The notes under the pieces were generated by a model. The model saw nothing but the letters and a program-made list of their open reading frames with translations. It was not told the DNA's origin and searched no databases. Below, piece after piece: positions 23,440 through 38,401 of a DNA stretch of 64,000 nucleotides. Each line of letters starts with the position of its first letter. Position 1 is the first letter of the stretch. The position numbers were made by a program, and so were the translations under genes. The stretch spans positions 2,016,001 to 2,080,000 of the forward strand of contig JAYKKM010000416.1 of the NCBI GenBank assembly GCA_035772405.1. The letters are read 5' to 3'. This DNA is from Chrysogorgia sp. JL179-B06. Its lineage: Eukaryota > Cnidaria > Anthozoa > Scleralcyonacea > Chrysogorgiidae.

Positions 23440-25290
23440 TAACGGCGTTTCGGCTCATGATGTGTCCTTCTTCAGCGGGTAGGAACGAGACATTGTCCTT
23501 CTTCAGGTAAGATCGAGACATTGTTCTTCTTCAGATCAGGAGATATTGTTCTTCTTCAGCAAAGATCAAGATATTGTTCTTCTTCAGATGAGGAGACATT
23601 GTCCTTCTTCAAGCAGAAGGGGACATCGTCCTCCTTCGCGTCAGAACGAGACATTGTCCTTCTTCAAAGAAGGAGACATTGTCCTTCTTCAAAGAAGGAG
23701 ACATTGTCCTTCTTCAGGTCAGAAAGAGACATTGTCCTAGTCAGGTAAGAAGGCGACATTGTCCTTCTTCAGGCAGATGGGGACATCGTCCTCCTTCAGG
23801 TCAGAAGGAGACATTGTCCTCCTTCACGTCAGAAGGAGACATTGTCCTCCTTCAAAGAAGGAGACATTGTCCTTCTTCAAAGAAGGAGACATTGTCCTTC
23901 TTTAGGTAAGAAGGAGACATTGTCCTAATCAGGTAAGAAGGAGACATTGTCCTAATCAGGTAAGAAGGAGACATTGTCCTAGTCAGGTAAGAAGGAGACA
24001 TTGTCCTAATCAGGTAAGAAGGAGACATTGTCCTAATCAGGTAAGAAGGAGACATTGTCCTAGTCAGGTAAGAAGGAGACATTGTCCTAATCAGGTAAGA
24101 AGGAGACATTGTCCTAGTCAGGTAAGAAGGAGACATTGTCCTAATCAGGTAAGAAGGAGACATTGTCCTAATCAGGTAAGAAGGAGACATTGTCCTAATC
24201 AGGTAAGAAGGAGACATTGTCCTAATCAGGTAAGAAGGAGACATTGTCCTTCTTTAGGTAAGAAGGAGACATTGTCCTAATCAGGTAAGAAGGAGACATT
24301 GTCCTAATCAGGTAAGAAGGAGACATTGTCCTTCTTTAGGTAAGAAGGAGACATTGTCCTTTTTCTTCAGGTCAGAAAGAGACATTGTCCTAGTCAGGTA
24401 AGAAGGAAACATTGTCCTTCTTTAGGTAAGAAGGAGACATTGTCCTAATCAGGTAAGAAGGAGACATTGTCCTAATCAGGTAAGAAGGAGACATTGTCCT
24501 AATCAGGTAAGAAGGAGACATTGTCCTTCTTTAGGTAAGAAGGAGACATTGTCCTTTTTCTTCAGGTCAGAAAGAGACATTGTCCTAGTCAGGTAAGAAG
24601 GAAACATTGTCCTTCTTTAGGTAAGAAGGAGACATTGTCCTAGTCAGGTAATTAAAAGGAGACATTGTCCTCCTTCAGGTCAGAAGGAGACATTGTCCTT
24701 CTTCAAAGAAGGAGACATTGTCCTTCTTCAGGTAAAAAGGAGACATTGTCCTTCTTCAAATAAGAAGGAGACATTGTCCTAGTCAGGTAAGAAGGAGACA
24801 TTGTCCTTCTTCGGGTAAGAAGGAGACATTGTCCTTCTTCATATACGAAGGAGACGTTGTCCTTCTTCAGGTCTGAATGAGACATTGTCCTAGTCAGGTC
24901 TGAAGGAGACATTGTCCCAATTCAGGAAAGGAGACATTGTCCTAGTCAGGTAAGAAGGAGACATTGTCCTTCTTCATATACGAAGGAGACATTGTCCTTC
25001 TTCAGGTCTGAATGAGACATTGTCCTAGTCAGGTCTGAAGGAGACATTGTCCCAATTCAGGAAATGAGACATTGTCCTAGTCAGGTAAGAAGGAGACATT
25101 GTCCTAGTCAGGTAAGAAGGAGACATTGTCCTTCTTCATATACGAAGGAGACATTGTCCTTCTTCAGGTCTGAAGGAGACATTGTCCTAGTCAGGTCTGA
25201 AGGAGACATTGTCCCACTTCAGGAAAGGAGACATTGTCCTCCTTCAGGTAAGAAGGAGACATCGTCCGAAACGTCATCAATAAAAATAGG
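23440..25290. repeat. 27-bp minisatellite, about 1.8 kb, bounded by hammerhead-like halves
   Basis: Main unit AGGTAAGAAGGAGACATTGT followed by CCTAATC, with variants CCTTCTTC and CCTAGTC. The last unit runs into GTCCGAAACGTCATCAATAA. The left edge (minus strand) reads CTGAAGAAGGACACATCATG then AGCCGAAACGCC. Unit sequence GGAGACATTGTCC matches the stem-loop of the right-edge motif, so the array may have grown from a hammerhead stem II. Confidence 0.8.
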
Positions 25291-27004
<1,714 letters not shown>

Positions 27005-27626
27005 ATTTGTGTGTGTTTGTGTGTATATGTGTACACAAAGAATATTCCGAAAAATATGACATCCTGAAAACCCAAGATTCGAGTCAATAACAAGACAAGG
27101 CATTGTTAAATTGTAATATTTCAGTTTTTTAAGTACAAAATTAAATCTTTAAAGTACAAAGTTTAAATGGTGTAAAATATCGTGCTGTATGATTTGTTGG
27201 AACACCACGTGAATTATTTATTACTGATTTAATCTGTTGATTCAGGCCTCCATCAGAACATTAGAATAAATAATTGCGCTCGCGCGGTGCCCTTGCCAAT
27301 CCTACACGATATATATATCGTTCAAGTGAAGTTTGGTGCCTGCATGTTTTATAGGTTCTCCATTTATTACGATAACTATTTGGTATTTTTATCAAACAGC
27401 GGTAACTCCGGAAAACGTGACAATATTCTATTTCGATTCAACGTTTCGAGTATCAACATGTAGATCATCATTCAGGAATGCTGAAGGCTCATGTTGATAA
27501 TTAAAGATGGTCGAAACGTACGTTGAATCGAAATAAAATGCTGTCGCTTTTCGTAGTACCGTTGTTTTGTATTTAGTGTGTACCCTTCGCCTGAGGCTGT
27601 ATTTTCTTCCTCTTTAGAAATTAACA

Positions 27627-27750
27627 ATGCGCCGTGTCAGGTTTCTTGTGCTGTGTTTACTCTCTGTCGTCTTGATAAGCCTCGAAGAACATGCCAGTGC
27701 AATTGGCTCCATTCCTCCGTTACCCAAAAAGCCAAAGACTTATGGGCCAG
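27627..27750 (+). CDS. First coding exon of an adhesion-GPCR-like gene: signal peptide
   Basis: ATG at 27627, MRRVRFLVLCLLSVVLISLE: two arginines then a hydrophobic core and a likely cleavage site near EEHASA. The exon ends at CCAG/GTAGGG in phase 1, matching the phase of the Ig exon at 33311. The protein would enter the secretory pathway. Upstream (27420-27540) is an inverted repeat with ATTTCGATTCAACGTTTCGA arms; no TATA box or initiator could be assigned. Alternative: an unrelated secreted-protein gene whose later exons are not here, but five phase-consistent exons argue otherwise. Confidence 0.6.
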
Positions 27751-28289
27751 GTAGGGCATCTTGCTTTTCAACATCGTCAAATGTTAATTCAATTTTAGAT
27801 GGCGGAAATATACATGTCACGAACTCATGTCCTACACGTATCATAGTGGGACAAGTTCAATGTTGGTTTTCATAATTTTTAGCGACCCTGCATTCAACAA
27901 GGCCGTTTCTAAATTCCTATCTAATGTTATCAGGCGAGATATATGGGGCGCAGGAATATCTCTAGCCATGTTTGGTTCGCCAGTAACGCAGCCGCAGGTC
28001 TTGGATGTTCGAGATATCTCAATGTGAATGTGTTTCCCTTTGTTCAATGCTTCCCGTTCACACGACTTCGCGAAACTGACAAATCGAAAACTATAAAAGG
28101 TCGGGGTAGTTGCTGAAATAGTGTACAAGAGGTCTAACTTTTCTACAAGACTACATGAACATGTCGAAGGTCTTTTTGTTTACCTCGATTTATTTTCTTC
28201 TCACTGGGCGATTGAATCCCTAAATGCCCTCAAAACAGGGAAAATATCTAATTTTTACTCATTAGCATGCATGAGGGAACATATATTGG

Positions 28290-28930
28290 TTGACAGTTCG
28301 CAATGAATTTCAAACAATACAAATGATATTTCGTTGGTATTACAAACTATATATATTATACCATCACATGTCGGGAAATCAGTGAAATCCTCCATCGCCA
28401 TCGGCTTTTTTATGTTTTGTATCATTTATTCAAATTCACATATACATCAGGGACATTAATCACTAATTCCCTCATGTCATGGTATTACAATGTTTTATCG
28501 TCGACGTTGAGTTCAGTTTTCCCTGAACGCCGCCGCAGACCTTCGCGATTTCGTCGCTGTTGCACAATGCACGATCCCATGATATTTTTCTCCGTCGCTC
28601 CATGGCTATAAGCTTGAACAGGCTTAACTACAATCTCAAGTCCTATGGACTATGGTTCCAGAGCCCAGTTTGCTGTTTCTGCTCCTGATCTTTGGAACAA
28701 TTTGCCAATAGACATTAAATCCTGTGACACTATTTACACTTTTAAATCTAAGCTTAAGACTCATAATCTTTTTAAAATAGCTTTCAAACTTAATTAATTG
28801 TTATACTACATCTTGTTTTTATAGTATTTTAAAGTAGTTTTACTGTATCTTATTTCTGTGAAGCGCCTAGAGCAGATTTGTATACGCGCTATATAAATGT
28901 AAATTATTATTATTATTATGGCGGCAGTCG
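28290..28930 (+). mobile_element. LINE 3' end (CR1/L2/Jockey-like)
   Basis: 28620-28800 translates with frame breaks to an ORF2 C-terminus of the type RAQFAVSAPDLWNNLPIDIK then FKSKLKTHNLFK. It is followed by the typical tail GCGCTATATAAATGTAAATT and (ATT)n. 5' truncated. Lies in the intron after the signal-peptide exon. Confidence 0.65.
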
Positions 28931-31080
28931 ATTTACGTGCTATGCCTTTATGATGTATGTTAAGTCTTGATTGTTTGCATTGTTGTTTATGTTAAGTATT
29001 ATGTATTGTTATGAGGCACAGATTTTAAATTAAATTAAAATTAAATTATGAATCGGACTACTTGGACAAAACGTTGGTTAATGATAAGCAAAGCGATTGG
29101 GTTGTCCAAAACCTGTGATCCGAATTTGGATTCTTGACGACCAAGAGAGTTTCCGACGTTTCTTCCGAATGTTTTAGGGTGAACTTTCATATACATCCCG
29201 AAATGACGTCACATAGACTATCGGTTGTAAAATTCGAAATTAAAATCAGCTGTTATTTCTAAAATAAAGCATTATCGTAAGAGTTACGATTAGGATTAGG
29301 GTAAGGTTTGTGGTTGGGTTAGGAATATGTTTTGAATTCGGGATACTTAGATGAAACTCAGCCACGTTTTAGGACTCTTGTCTTCTTTTTCCAGGCATTC
29401 ACACCACTCCACTGGCCGCCATGTTTAATTTATCATGTAATTTATGGCAAGTCTGTCATTGCATGGTTGTTTCAATTATCGCATTGCACCAAAGCCGCAT
29501 ACGGTGTGCAATCACATGCGATTTTAATTGCACAGGTGTACGGCGGCCTTAACTCAAGCATAAAAATGTCAGAAAATATACGTTGAAAGTGAACTTGAAA
29601 GTTTGTTGTTGAAAGTTGAAAGTGAAGTTGAAAGTAATCAGATGCTATGGGGTTGAAAATACTATGGTTTATGTTGTTGTCGTTGAGAATGGCGTCGCCG
29701 TGTTAACGTATTAAAGCTTCGTTTAGTTACTCTCTGACGAAAGGCTTTCGGTTAGATCTAACATTGAGTGAATATTTCGGCAGTACACTAACCTTTTCGA
29801 GTTTTCGATTTGATTTCTACACTGTCTACGCAGCACAACATGCACACGAGACTGAGATATCTCAGTGGTTCAAGTCGGAGACATCTCATTTCCATGTGAA
29901 CAGCGATTAACAGTGACGCAGGCAGGAGGTGACACCTTCACACCTAGTGTAAGAAATATAAAAAATAAGACTGAACGTCACAGGAGCGATAATTCTGGGC
30001 CAAAAATCTGGCGGCATACTTCATTAAGAAACTTCTTAAAATTTCCTAGAGCAAATAAAACGTAATAACATTAACAAATACTAACTACAGTATATCAGCT
30101 TTGCAAGCAATTTAAGGCGCTTGCCGGGCTGACTTGCAGTTTCGTTAAGATTCATGCCTGGCTTCAAATACCATTCAAAACGTATTTATGAAACGGTATT
30201 AGCTTAGTCTGGTTCGTAAGTTGCCCTCATGTTAATTGAAATCGATATTCATGGCGGTTGGAAAGATTTCCGCCAAACCAATCAGCTCCTAAGAAAGATT
30301 ATAAGGAAATGGATTTTATGGAAATTAGTGATATACAGTAGCTTGCAACTAGTTTTTGTTTATAACATGACAGTTATAAACCAACAATTATGTGATGGTC
30401 ATATACGTAAAATATTAGTCTCGGTCTTGGTTTTGTCAAATTAACACTGATCTTTCATTGCTCACCTCTAATAACGATTACAGAGCAGTCTGATTATTCG
30501 TATTTCTGAGGCAAACAATTATATTGCGGAAAATAAAATTATATATCCTTTCAAAATGAAACAGCATGTCTTTTTGCTTTATGTATGTTTGGTTCTAGTG
30601 TATAATAAAAATTATAAAATCGAAGGTGCCCGGGCAAATTACAAGCGTTGCTCGGGCCAGTTTCCGGCAGTGTTTGGCCGCACTCGGCTAGAGTACGTTG
30701 ACGAACTGAACTGTGCGTGTGAAGGTTCATGAATTCATAAATCGGAAACAAATTAAATATGGCTTTTCACACTTTCTGCCTGTGTTTACTTTACATTTCT
30801 GTTTCAGCCCGCTGTAAAATAGCTCGTGTAATTGCGTTTACAATTAAAATTAGGGACCTTATTTAATCAAACAGAACGGTGACGTTTTTAGATAACTAAC
30901 TTAGATAATTGAAATGGCTGGAAACACATCTAAAACTACCAAAGACAAAACGCTCATAGTTACGTAAATATATCGCGCCCGAAATACTTCTCGCGATATT
31001 TCTTGGCAATAAATGTTGGTAGAACAGCCACAGAACACTCCGGCAAGTTCTCGTTGCTGAAATCGGGATCTGAGCAACCA
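28931..31080. other. Intron DNA without recognised genes
   Basis: 29584-29634 holds short GTTGAAAGT repeats. 29840-29920 may include a tRNA-like remnant (GATATCTCAGTGGTTCAAGT). Nothing else could be supported. Confidence 0.45.
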
Positions 31081-32004
31081 CACTGTTATTTTCAGGGAGT
31101 TATTTTAACTCCAAAATTCGGGTCCAAAAAAAAGGTTCAAAATAATCCGTTTTGTGGAGTTAAAATTAACTCCCGTTTTGGGAGTTAAAAACCAACCCGT
31201 GTTTCGGAGTCAAAAATTAACTCGCGTCCCTGGGGGTCTGGGATCAAATTTCACTTTCGGAAGACCAACGTGTGATTTGTACGCGCGACCGCTCGGACTT
31301 GCTTAACTTAATCCGCTGCGCCACCCGATCACTCTATAACTTATAGTAATATTTATCGTATATAATGAATTATCAAAAGCACTTACGAATGTTATTTTCG
31401 TTTTCAAATTTTTGACCTACTTAGCTTGTATAAATTTTAAACAATCTATTAAATTTCGAAGATTTTGTTGAGCATGCATGAGACTGCAGTATTACAAGTT
31501 AAGAACAGAACAAAACTTTTCTCAACTAGACATAAAATATATGTTTAATAACTTGGACAGTACTCGACGATTCACAAAGAAGGTAAAAAAGCCAATAAGT
31601 ACGGCATTCAGACTTAAAAGTGGCGGCTGTAGTCGACAGCAGCATGAACGTAAACCTTAGGCCAAACATTCTTGTTGACAGGAAGACAGGTTTCTTCAAA
31701 AACAAATGGGTTCTTGAAGCATAGTCCTTATCCCTTATCGCCGACAAAGTCTTCGAACCGAAGGACACTTCAAATCCAACTACAGTTACAGTAGGCTACA
31801 GATAACCTATTTTTTTAACAAATCTTCTCAGACAACGATATCCCAAAAGGGAGTATATTTTTTAAGTGTTATTTGCAAGGAGTTAAAATAAAAAAATAAC
31901 TCCACTATTGGGAGTTATTTGAACTCCCAATAGTGGAGTTATTTTTTAACTCCACCTAAATGGGGTAACAGGGTGTTATTTTAACTCCTTGAAAATAACA
32001 GTGC
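31081..32004. mobile_element. Non-autonomous TIR element in an intron
   Basis: Ends CACTGTTATTTTCAGGGAGT and, inverted, CACTGTTATTTTCAAGGAGT. The flanks are packed with GGAGTTA/TAACTCC subrepeats on both strands. 31230-31330 inside has a tRNA-like minus-strand block (GGTGGCGCAGCGGATTAAGT). Confidence 0.65.
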
Positions 32005-32547
32005 AAATATTATTATACAATGAGTAAGTAAACTGAACGAGATGTTGCAAGGGAGTAGTAGGAATAGAATTGGCCGCCATATTGGATTATGCGCAAGAGA
32101 TTCAGTTCTTATATTTACCGTTGATATATTCGCGGTTTCGCTCTAGTGTCTCGTTCGAGCTTAATACTTCTGTGAAAATCTCTATAATTTCAAAAGTTCT
32201 TTCAAATAATAGAGTTTCTGGCGAACTTATTTTCACTTCATATACCCTTTTAGGACTTTCTGATGCCAGCTTTGTCTTCAAGGCGTTTTTCCTGGGTTGT
32301 TCCTGGGTTTTTCCTGATGCTTCGCTCTCGATTACCTGTCACAGGGACTGTATCATCCTCTGCTACAATTTGCATTTGACTGGGTTGAGCGTAAGACCAT
32401 GCACTTTCCACTATTCGATCAAGTACACTTGCCAGCCTTTTGTGTTGTTCGGGTTGGTTTCGTCCGATGACGAAGAATCCTTTCTAGTCCTATCCGGCGC
32501 AGAAGAGATGCCATATATGGTAAGATGGGTTATAATTTTACGCTTCG

Positions 32548-32793
32548 TCACTCAGGAGAACCTGTGAAAGCCCGATTTGGCTTCAAGCTTAGAATACACA
32601 GCTCGCACAGTCGTACTTTCTGCATCTGACATACTTCCCTCTGGACTTCTTTGTTGAGATTCGTGAGGTCGACACATATTTTTACATCTCCATTTGGTTT
32701 AGGTACTACTAAAATCGAAGCACATCGGCCAATCCGTCGGTAATCATCCACTTCTTCAATGACTCCAATATACAATTTGATATCCTCCTCCAC
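32548..32793 (-). pseudogene. Ty3/gypsy reverse-transcriptase fragment
   Basis: Codes GVIEEVDDYRRIG, then ILVVPKPNGDVKICVDLTNL, the start of a gypsy-type RT domain (PKPNGDVRICVDL pattern). It is cut off before the YxDD motif. No LTR was found nearby. Surrounding 32005-33180 is probably related debris without open frame. Confidence 0.6.
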
Positions 32794-33310
32794 CTTGTTC
32801 TAGAGTGGTAGTGCATGGTACTCTGCAAGGTGTTCTCAAAATCGTATATTCTCCTTTAGCCTGCCCAAGGCATTGAAGAGGTTTGGATCTGAGTCTCTAT
32901 GAGATTGAATGCATGGCCAAGGGTTTTAAATGGTGTATCGCCAACCCACACCAATTCTTCAAACGAGAGTTTTCTTTATGATTCCCTGTATATTTTTCTG
33001 GCACAACAGAGACTTGTCTTCTGGATCCTGGTATTTAACTTCATTGGGTATGCCTCTCGTATTGGGTTTCACCCACACCGTTAGGATTTTACCCATCTTG
33101 GTTATCTGATTTGTTCTCGAACTGTCCTTCTAGGCCGACACTACGAATGTTGGGTGTGGTAATGTTCCGGTTGAACAAGTTTAAATCCTGCATTAATTTT
33201 GAATGTTTATATGTGTCATAAAATCTGGGGGGAGGGGTGTCAAAACCAGCTAAAAGAGCGTCACATATTTTGTGTACGGCGCATTAATTCACATTTCCTT
33301 CTTTTTACAG

Positions 33311-33527
33311 TTCGTGTTTTTCTCCAATCCACTAGCTTCATAGGAGACTATTTGCAAATCAAATGTGTAGCAAAAGGCTCAAAATACGTGAGTTTCGAGT
33401 GGAAACGCCATGGAACTACTCTTAAAGATAACCGAAGAATTAAAATTCTATCCTCGCCTCACCAGTCAACACTAACTATACGAAAGGCGAAGAAGATTGA
33501 CTCAGGATTGTATGAATGTGTAGCTAG
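33311..33527 (+). CDS. Host exon: immunoglobulin domain
   Basis: 217 nt, acceptor CTTTTTACAG, donor GTGAGT, phases 1 to 2. Codes an I-set-like Ig fold: LQIKCVAKGSKYVSFEWKRH (first cysteine and tryptophan), then ILSSPHQSTLTIRKAKKIDS, then GLYECVA with the closing cysteine. The last strand of the domain is on the next exon (36639-36733), where YNGKKKNPTVYIHVKP completes it. Extracellular ligand or partner binding is expected. Confidence 0.85.
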
Positions 33528-35120
33528 GTGAGTCAAAAATAAAAACATTAACACATTTGAAAATGCAGTTTTTAGATGATTTAATAATAATAATAATAGT
33601 ACTAATAATTATAATAATAATTATAATTATATAATATGAAGAAGGTAATTTCGATCCGAAATTCTTATATTTATATAAATATAGTCAAATTATATATATA
33701 TTATATATATAGTCAAATTTTCAAATACATATACTTTGACCAATATATATAATTATAATAATTAATATATAATTATTATAATTATTATAAATTTATATAT
33801 ATATGTTACTTATAGCATATTTATAACACTTTTAGTACTTTTATAATAATAATAATAATAATAATACTAGTAAAGACGCTTTAAATACATTGCTCTTACA
33901 ACAGTACATTCTTAAAGTTACTTAAGTTCCTTATAAAGCTAATTACATTTCATTAAAAAATCAAATCTACTACATGTATAACCAATAAAGCTATGATTAC
34001 TGTAAAAACCCTTTATTCGAAAAAAGAAATGTCTGAAGTGCTGACTTAAAACTACTTAAAAGGTAAATCATGCTAAAGCTAAAAAAATTCAACCAATTGC
34101 TAATAGTAAACCAATAAAATAAAAGTAAACCGATTGCAAAGTAAAAAAGTAAACAAATTGCTAACAACCGTACTATAACAGTATGTTGTTCTTTGATAGT
34201 ACTTTTAGCACTTTTATAATGTTGTACTTTTTTAATAAACTAGCAGCAACGTTTTAACTCCAGATAAAACATGTGCTGCGAGTTTATTGTTAAGAAATGA
34301 AAAACGTGCGCGTGTGATTATCGAGTTATAATTATTGCACGAGATATGCGTGTAAAACACGAGGCGATAGCCGAGTGTTTTACTAGCTTCTCGTGTAGCA
34401 TTCTCAATTTTATGAAATATTTATTTCGCAGAATATTGTACAAAGAGATAACTTAATTAAGTCAAATGTCTTTCGAATAATGAACAAAACACAATAAAAA
34501 AGTACTGCTGTGACGTGCAATCAATATGATGACTTAGTTTGTTCAGTCTCATTCTGACCGAATGACAGTTAGTCCCATACGTGTCTTCCCGTGCCTTGAC
34601 AACTGGAGGCCTGGGCCGAGCAGCAGCATAAGTTTCACAATTTTAGTTTCCCGAATGATGACGATTCCAGAAAAACTTAATTTCTTATTACCTAAAGTTC
34701 TCCAGGGTATTATTTACCAACAAAAACGCTCCATCACAATTTTAAGGAAATTCTACTTTACCCCAGCATCTAAGGAATTCGTAGCTTCAGGAAGTAAGAG
34801 CCACACATTTACAAAGTTATTTATTTCTTTTATAAAATAATATCATTAAATTATCAATAACGCAAAGAAAATGCATAATTACCGGTTATAAGAGGTGTGC
34901 TACATGACGTTGGCATTTCAACGATGAAAATGCGATTTAACTTGTATCCAGACATACCTTCACTTCTCTTAAAATTACTCAAAAACGACAAAATCTAGTC
35001 ATCAAGTTCTAAAAGCACGCTCGTTCTACCTATTTACCAATCAGAGAACGTGTTGTCGCTCATTTACTTCCTGTTATTTTATAAAGCTACTTAAAAGACG
35101 AACCATTAAAATTAAATTTT
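33528..35120. other. Intron with simple repeats
   Basis: (TAA)n runs near 33580 and 33840, a hairpin TAAAACACGAGGCGATAGCC at 34352-34382, and otherwise AT-rich unique DNA. Confidence 0.45.
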
Positions 35121-36200
35121 ATGATAAATTGAACTTTTTGTTGAATACAATGGCATATTCTTTTTGTCCAACAAAATTAAATGTGGGGTTCCTCAGGGGT
35201 CCATCCTCGGCCCGTTGTTGTTCTTGATTTATATTAATGATTTGTGCAGTGCCTCTGAGCGTTTTTGAGTTCGTTTTATTTGCTGGTCATATGAATCTTT
35301 TCTGCTCTCGATAAATTAGCTCTTATTGTAATAAGATATCGGATTGGTTTCAATCAAACCAACTGTCAGTCAATGTGACGAAATCCAATTATATGATTTT
35401 TAATCCAAGAAAAAATTAAAAAGGCAGACACTTACAGTAATCTAACTCTATGTAATAGATAAAATACGAGCGACAGATCTGTATGGGCATTGTAATTCCC
35501 ATACAGATGGACGCGAGTATTTTCTAACCAGTATTCAATCTTTATTGAGCTTTACAAAGCTATACATGTGACCAAAATACCACGCTGTGATTGTGGCTTA
35601 GCCTCATTAATTATTTATGAATTTCACAAAAATAAAAATAAATTGAATTAATAAGGTCAATGAGGTTGGTTTTCTAGGTGTGGTTTTGGATGAGAATATG
35701 TCATGGAAATCTCACATTTCTCATGTAGCTTGTTTTCACAAAATAAATTGGTATTATTTATAGTTTTTGCCTTTTTTAATCTTCTTTACGCACTTTGTAT
35801 TTTTCACTTGTATATCCATATCTTCAATATTGCATTATGGTTTGTGGATCAACGTATCGAACTAACTTTAATCGCATTGTTTAGGTTCAAAAGTGTGTAA
35901 TCAGAATTATTGACAATTGTCAATGACGAGCTTTTAAGATACAAACTACTCCTATTTTTTAAGGAACTTAAATTTGAAGATATATATTTATATAGTTCCA
36001 ATTGGGAAAATTATTTATGTATTTATAATTATATATAAACAATCTGCTCCTCGTTGTATTGACCATTCAATGCTACTTGTCCATCGAGTTCACAATTACA
36101 AAACACAAAACTGTACATCATTTTATATTCCTCATTGTAGGACAAAATTTCGTTAGTTTTCTGTCAATTGTCAAGGTCCAAAATTTTTCAACACATTGAG
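35121..36200 (+). pseudogene. Decayed LINE reverse transcriptase
   Basis: 35160-35260 reads [20 protein letters not shown], then YINDLCSA. Next come a mutated FADD box (LFAGHMNLF), then WFQSNQLSVNVTKSNYMIFN, then VGFLGVVLDENMSWKSHISH. Several frameshifts. A Jockey/CR1/L2-group non-LTR fragment, inside the intron between the two halves of the first Ig domain. Confidence 0.7.
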
Positions 36201-36638
36201 CCCAGATATCTATTGCTTCATCTTTATCTGTATTTCAGTCTAAGCTAAAAATGTTTCTCTTTCTCGATTTGTACTAACTACTTAATATTGCTTTTTCTTT
36301 AGTTGTGCCGTTCACACAATGTTCTTTTACTATAGTTTAATCACAATCATTGTAACGAGGTATATCCCAAAATATAATAAGCCTAAGGGTTTCTATTGGG
36401 GTTTCCTCGCCATTGACATTCTTTGCTATATTCTAATCTTGTTTGATGTATTCTTATGCGATGGTAAATAAATTATGATGATGATAAAAAATAACGTTTT
36501 ATCTATCTATCTATAATTTTAACAACGTTAAATCGCGAGAAGTAAATGTCACTGGTCACACTTCAATGAGTAACAATTTAGTCCACCAATTCTCACAGCC
36601 CTTTTCGAATACAATTACAGCACTTTCTTTCAATTTAG
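36201..36638. other. Intron tail
   Basis: AT-rich, ends with acceptor CTTTCAATTTAG. Nothing else seen. Confidence 0.5.
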
Positions 36639-36733
36639 ATATAATGGTAAGAAAAAGAATCCAACTGTATACATTCATGTGAAACCTGCACTCTTAGTCA
36701 AAGTTCGACCAAAATCGGCAATAATTATAAGAG
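36639..36733 (+). CDS. Host exon: end of first Ig domain and linker
   Basis: 95 nt, phases 2 to 1, donor GTAAGA. Joining the preceding AG gives R-YNGKKKNPTVYIHVKP, the closing strand of the Ig domain, then a basic linker VKVRPKSAIIIRG. The length, phase and domain boundary all fit only if it follows 33311-33527. Confidence 0.75.
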
Positions 36734-37202
36734 GTAAGAGAATTCCGGGTCCTTAAACCGTTGGTACATGTACGTACCTCAGAACTGAGAGACGTGTAAC
36801 AAGACAGGCAATGATTGTGAACAAGTTCACACATAACCATATATCATGATATATACTTCATATAATTTTATATTGAAGTGCTTACGGAGTGAAAAATTAT
36901 GTTCGAAATAAATTCTATTAGTTGAAAGAACTATAGAAATTGTAAAGATTCGCGTTTACAACTCTTCCACTTTAACGTCACACTGCATAATAACTTACTG
37001 AAAAGCCTGTATATATTTAAGATTATCAAATCAAATCACTCGAAACGTAACTTCACAGGTTTAGTATTATGGATGCACGAACGCATGCGCAGTTTCATAA
37101 TTTCATCACATAATATCGAAGATACACATGCAGTCTTCTTCAATACGTCGTTATGCAGTGTGACGTCAAAGTGAGGATGATTACATATCAATCTTACAGG
37201 AT

Positions 37203-37796
37203 GAGTGTCCAGCTAATGCTTTGCGCGCTCACAAGCTTGCCCGCGGCCATTTTTTGGGCCACGAAATTGAACAAGTAAACCAATCCTTCGATATCTGAGC
37301 AATCCTTGTACTAAATTATTCAAATTGTGTTTTTCTTAAGAGCAGAGATAATGTAGTAAGTCATTATTGTCATATTTGTGATAATTTGATAATTTGAGAC
37401 AGGTATCCGTCGCTCGTTGTTTGCTGTTTGATGCGTGAATTTCAAAGTTTCTTTCAAGACACGCAGTTTCCTGGCAAAGCCAATAGCATACGATCCTTAT
37501 AATATATTCCATATATTGTATGAGTAGAGGAACAGATATTACGCACGAAACGAACGATCACTGCTGTAAATCATTGCCATTGTTGGCCGTTGTAATCGAA
37601 GCCGTTGAGAATAGAACACGCTGACAGACGACGGCACGAAGAGTGCGGTTCACAATATTCGACAAACTCTGAGTCAGACATCACTACAAACTGAATTAAA
37701 CGACTTTTAACAGCTTATTATGTCGTAAGAGATAACCAAAAGCCTTTCCCAATTCAAAACAATAACGCAAGCGCGCAAAGCATTAGCTGGACACTC
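37203..37796. mobile_element. Non-autonomous TIR element in an intron
   Basis: About 30-bp inverted ends GAGTGTCCAGCTAATGCTTT then GCGCGC. 594 bp long without an open frame. Confidence 0.7.
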
Positions 37797-37975
37797 AATC
37801 AAGAACGAAGTGAGATATGGAAGAGCTGTAAACGCCAATATTGATAATTTCAAGAGTTTTGTAAGAGAGTTTATTTCAAACTGAAATAAGCACTCTAAAG
37901 AAATATGAAATGGTTTTTTATTGATATCCAATCAAGCTGCAATCTAAATATGTTTGTTTTATTCTTGTACTGCAG

Positions 37976-38227
37976 ACGAACCAATCGTGTTGCATTGTAT
38001 CAATCTTGATACGAACGCGACCGGTAGTAATATCACGTGGTTTAAGAAGCGGCTACCGTCAAGGGCGTGGCAGAAATTGAAGATCAATACAAAAAAATTG
38101 GTGTGGAAAAGCCCGCGCCGTCTCAACATCCAATCATCTTTTGTTGTCTACGACTTTTACTGCGAAATAAAAAATGACAAACAATCCGTTCGCAGTGGCA
38201 TCGGACGAATCACAGTCATAAAATCTG
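37976..38227 (+). CDS. Host exon: second Ig-like domain
   Basis: 252 nt, phases 1-1, acceptor TACTGCAG, donor GTAACA. DEPIVLHCINLDTNATGSNI then TWFKKRLPSRAWQ supply the first cysteine and the tryptophan (W of ITWFKK). SSFVVYDFYCEIKNDKQSVR supplies the second cysteine. An N-glycosylation site N-A-T and another N-I-T are present. Extracellular. Confidence 0.8.
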
Positions 38228-38401
38228 GTAACATGATGATGATGAATACTTTTATTTAAATAGGGTAATCCATTCAGTTATTACAACTGGTATCGATAGG
38301 AGCCCTATAATAAGTTAAATATCTAGTTTAAAAGATAACTAACAAATAATATCATATTAAAATATTAAAAATACTAAAACACTATAATACAATGAAAGAA
38401 G

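Noticed and set aside
23852..24912. Repetitive open frames (MSPSYLIRT units)
   Set aside because: They follow the 27-bp minisatellite exactly; a unit divisible by three stays open by chance.
23440..25290. CRISPR-like array
   Set aside because: Units are contiguous and near-identical with no unique spacers, in animal DNA.
27220..27540. Hammerhead motifs near 27250 and 27450
   Set aside because: CTGATGG or CTGAATGATGA replaces the invariant core, so the ribozyme pattern is not met.
32070..32567. 165-residue plus-strand frame
   Set aside because: Partly antisense to a gypsy RT fragment, low complexity, no domain or splice support.
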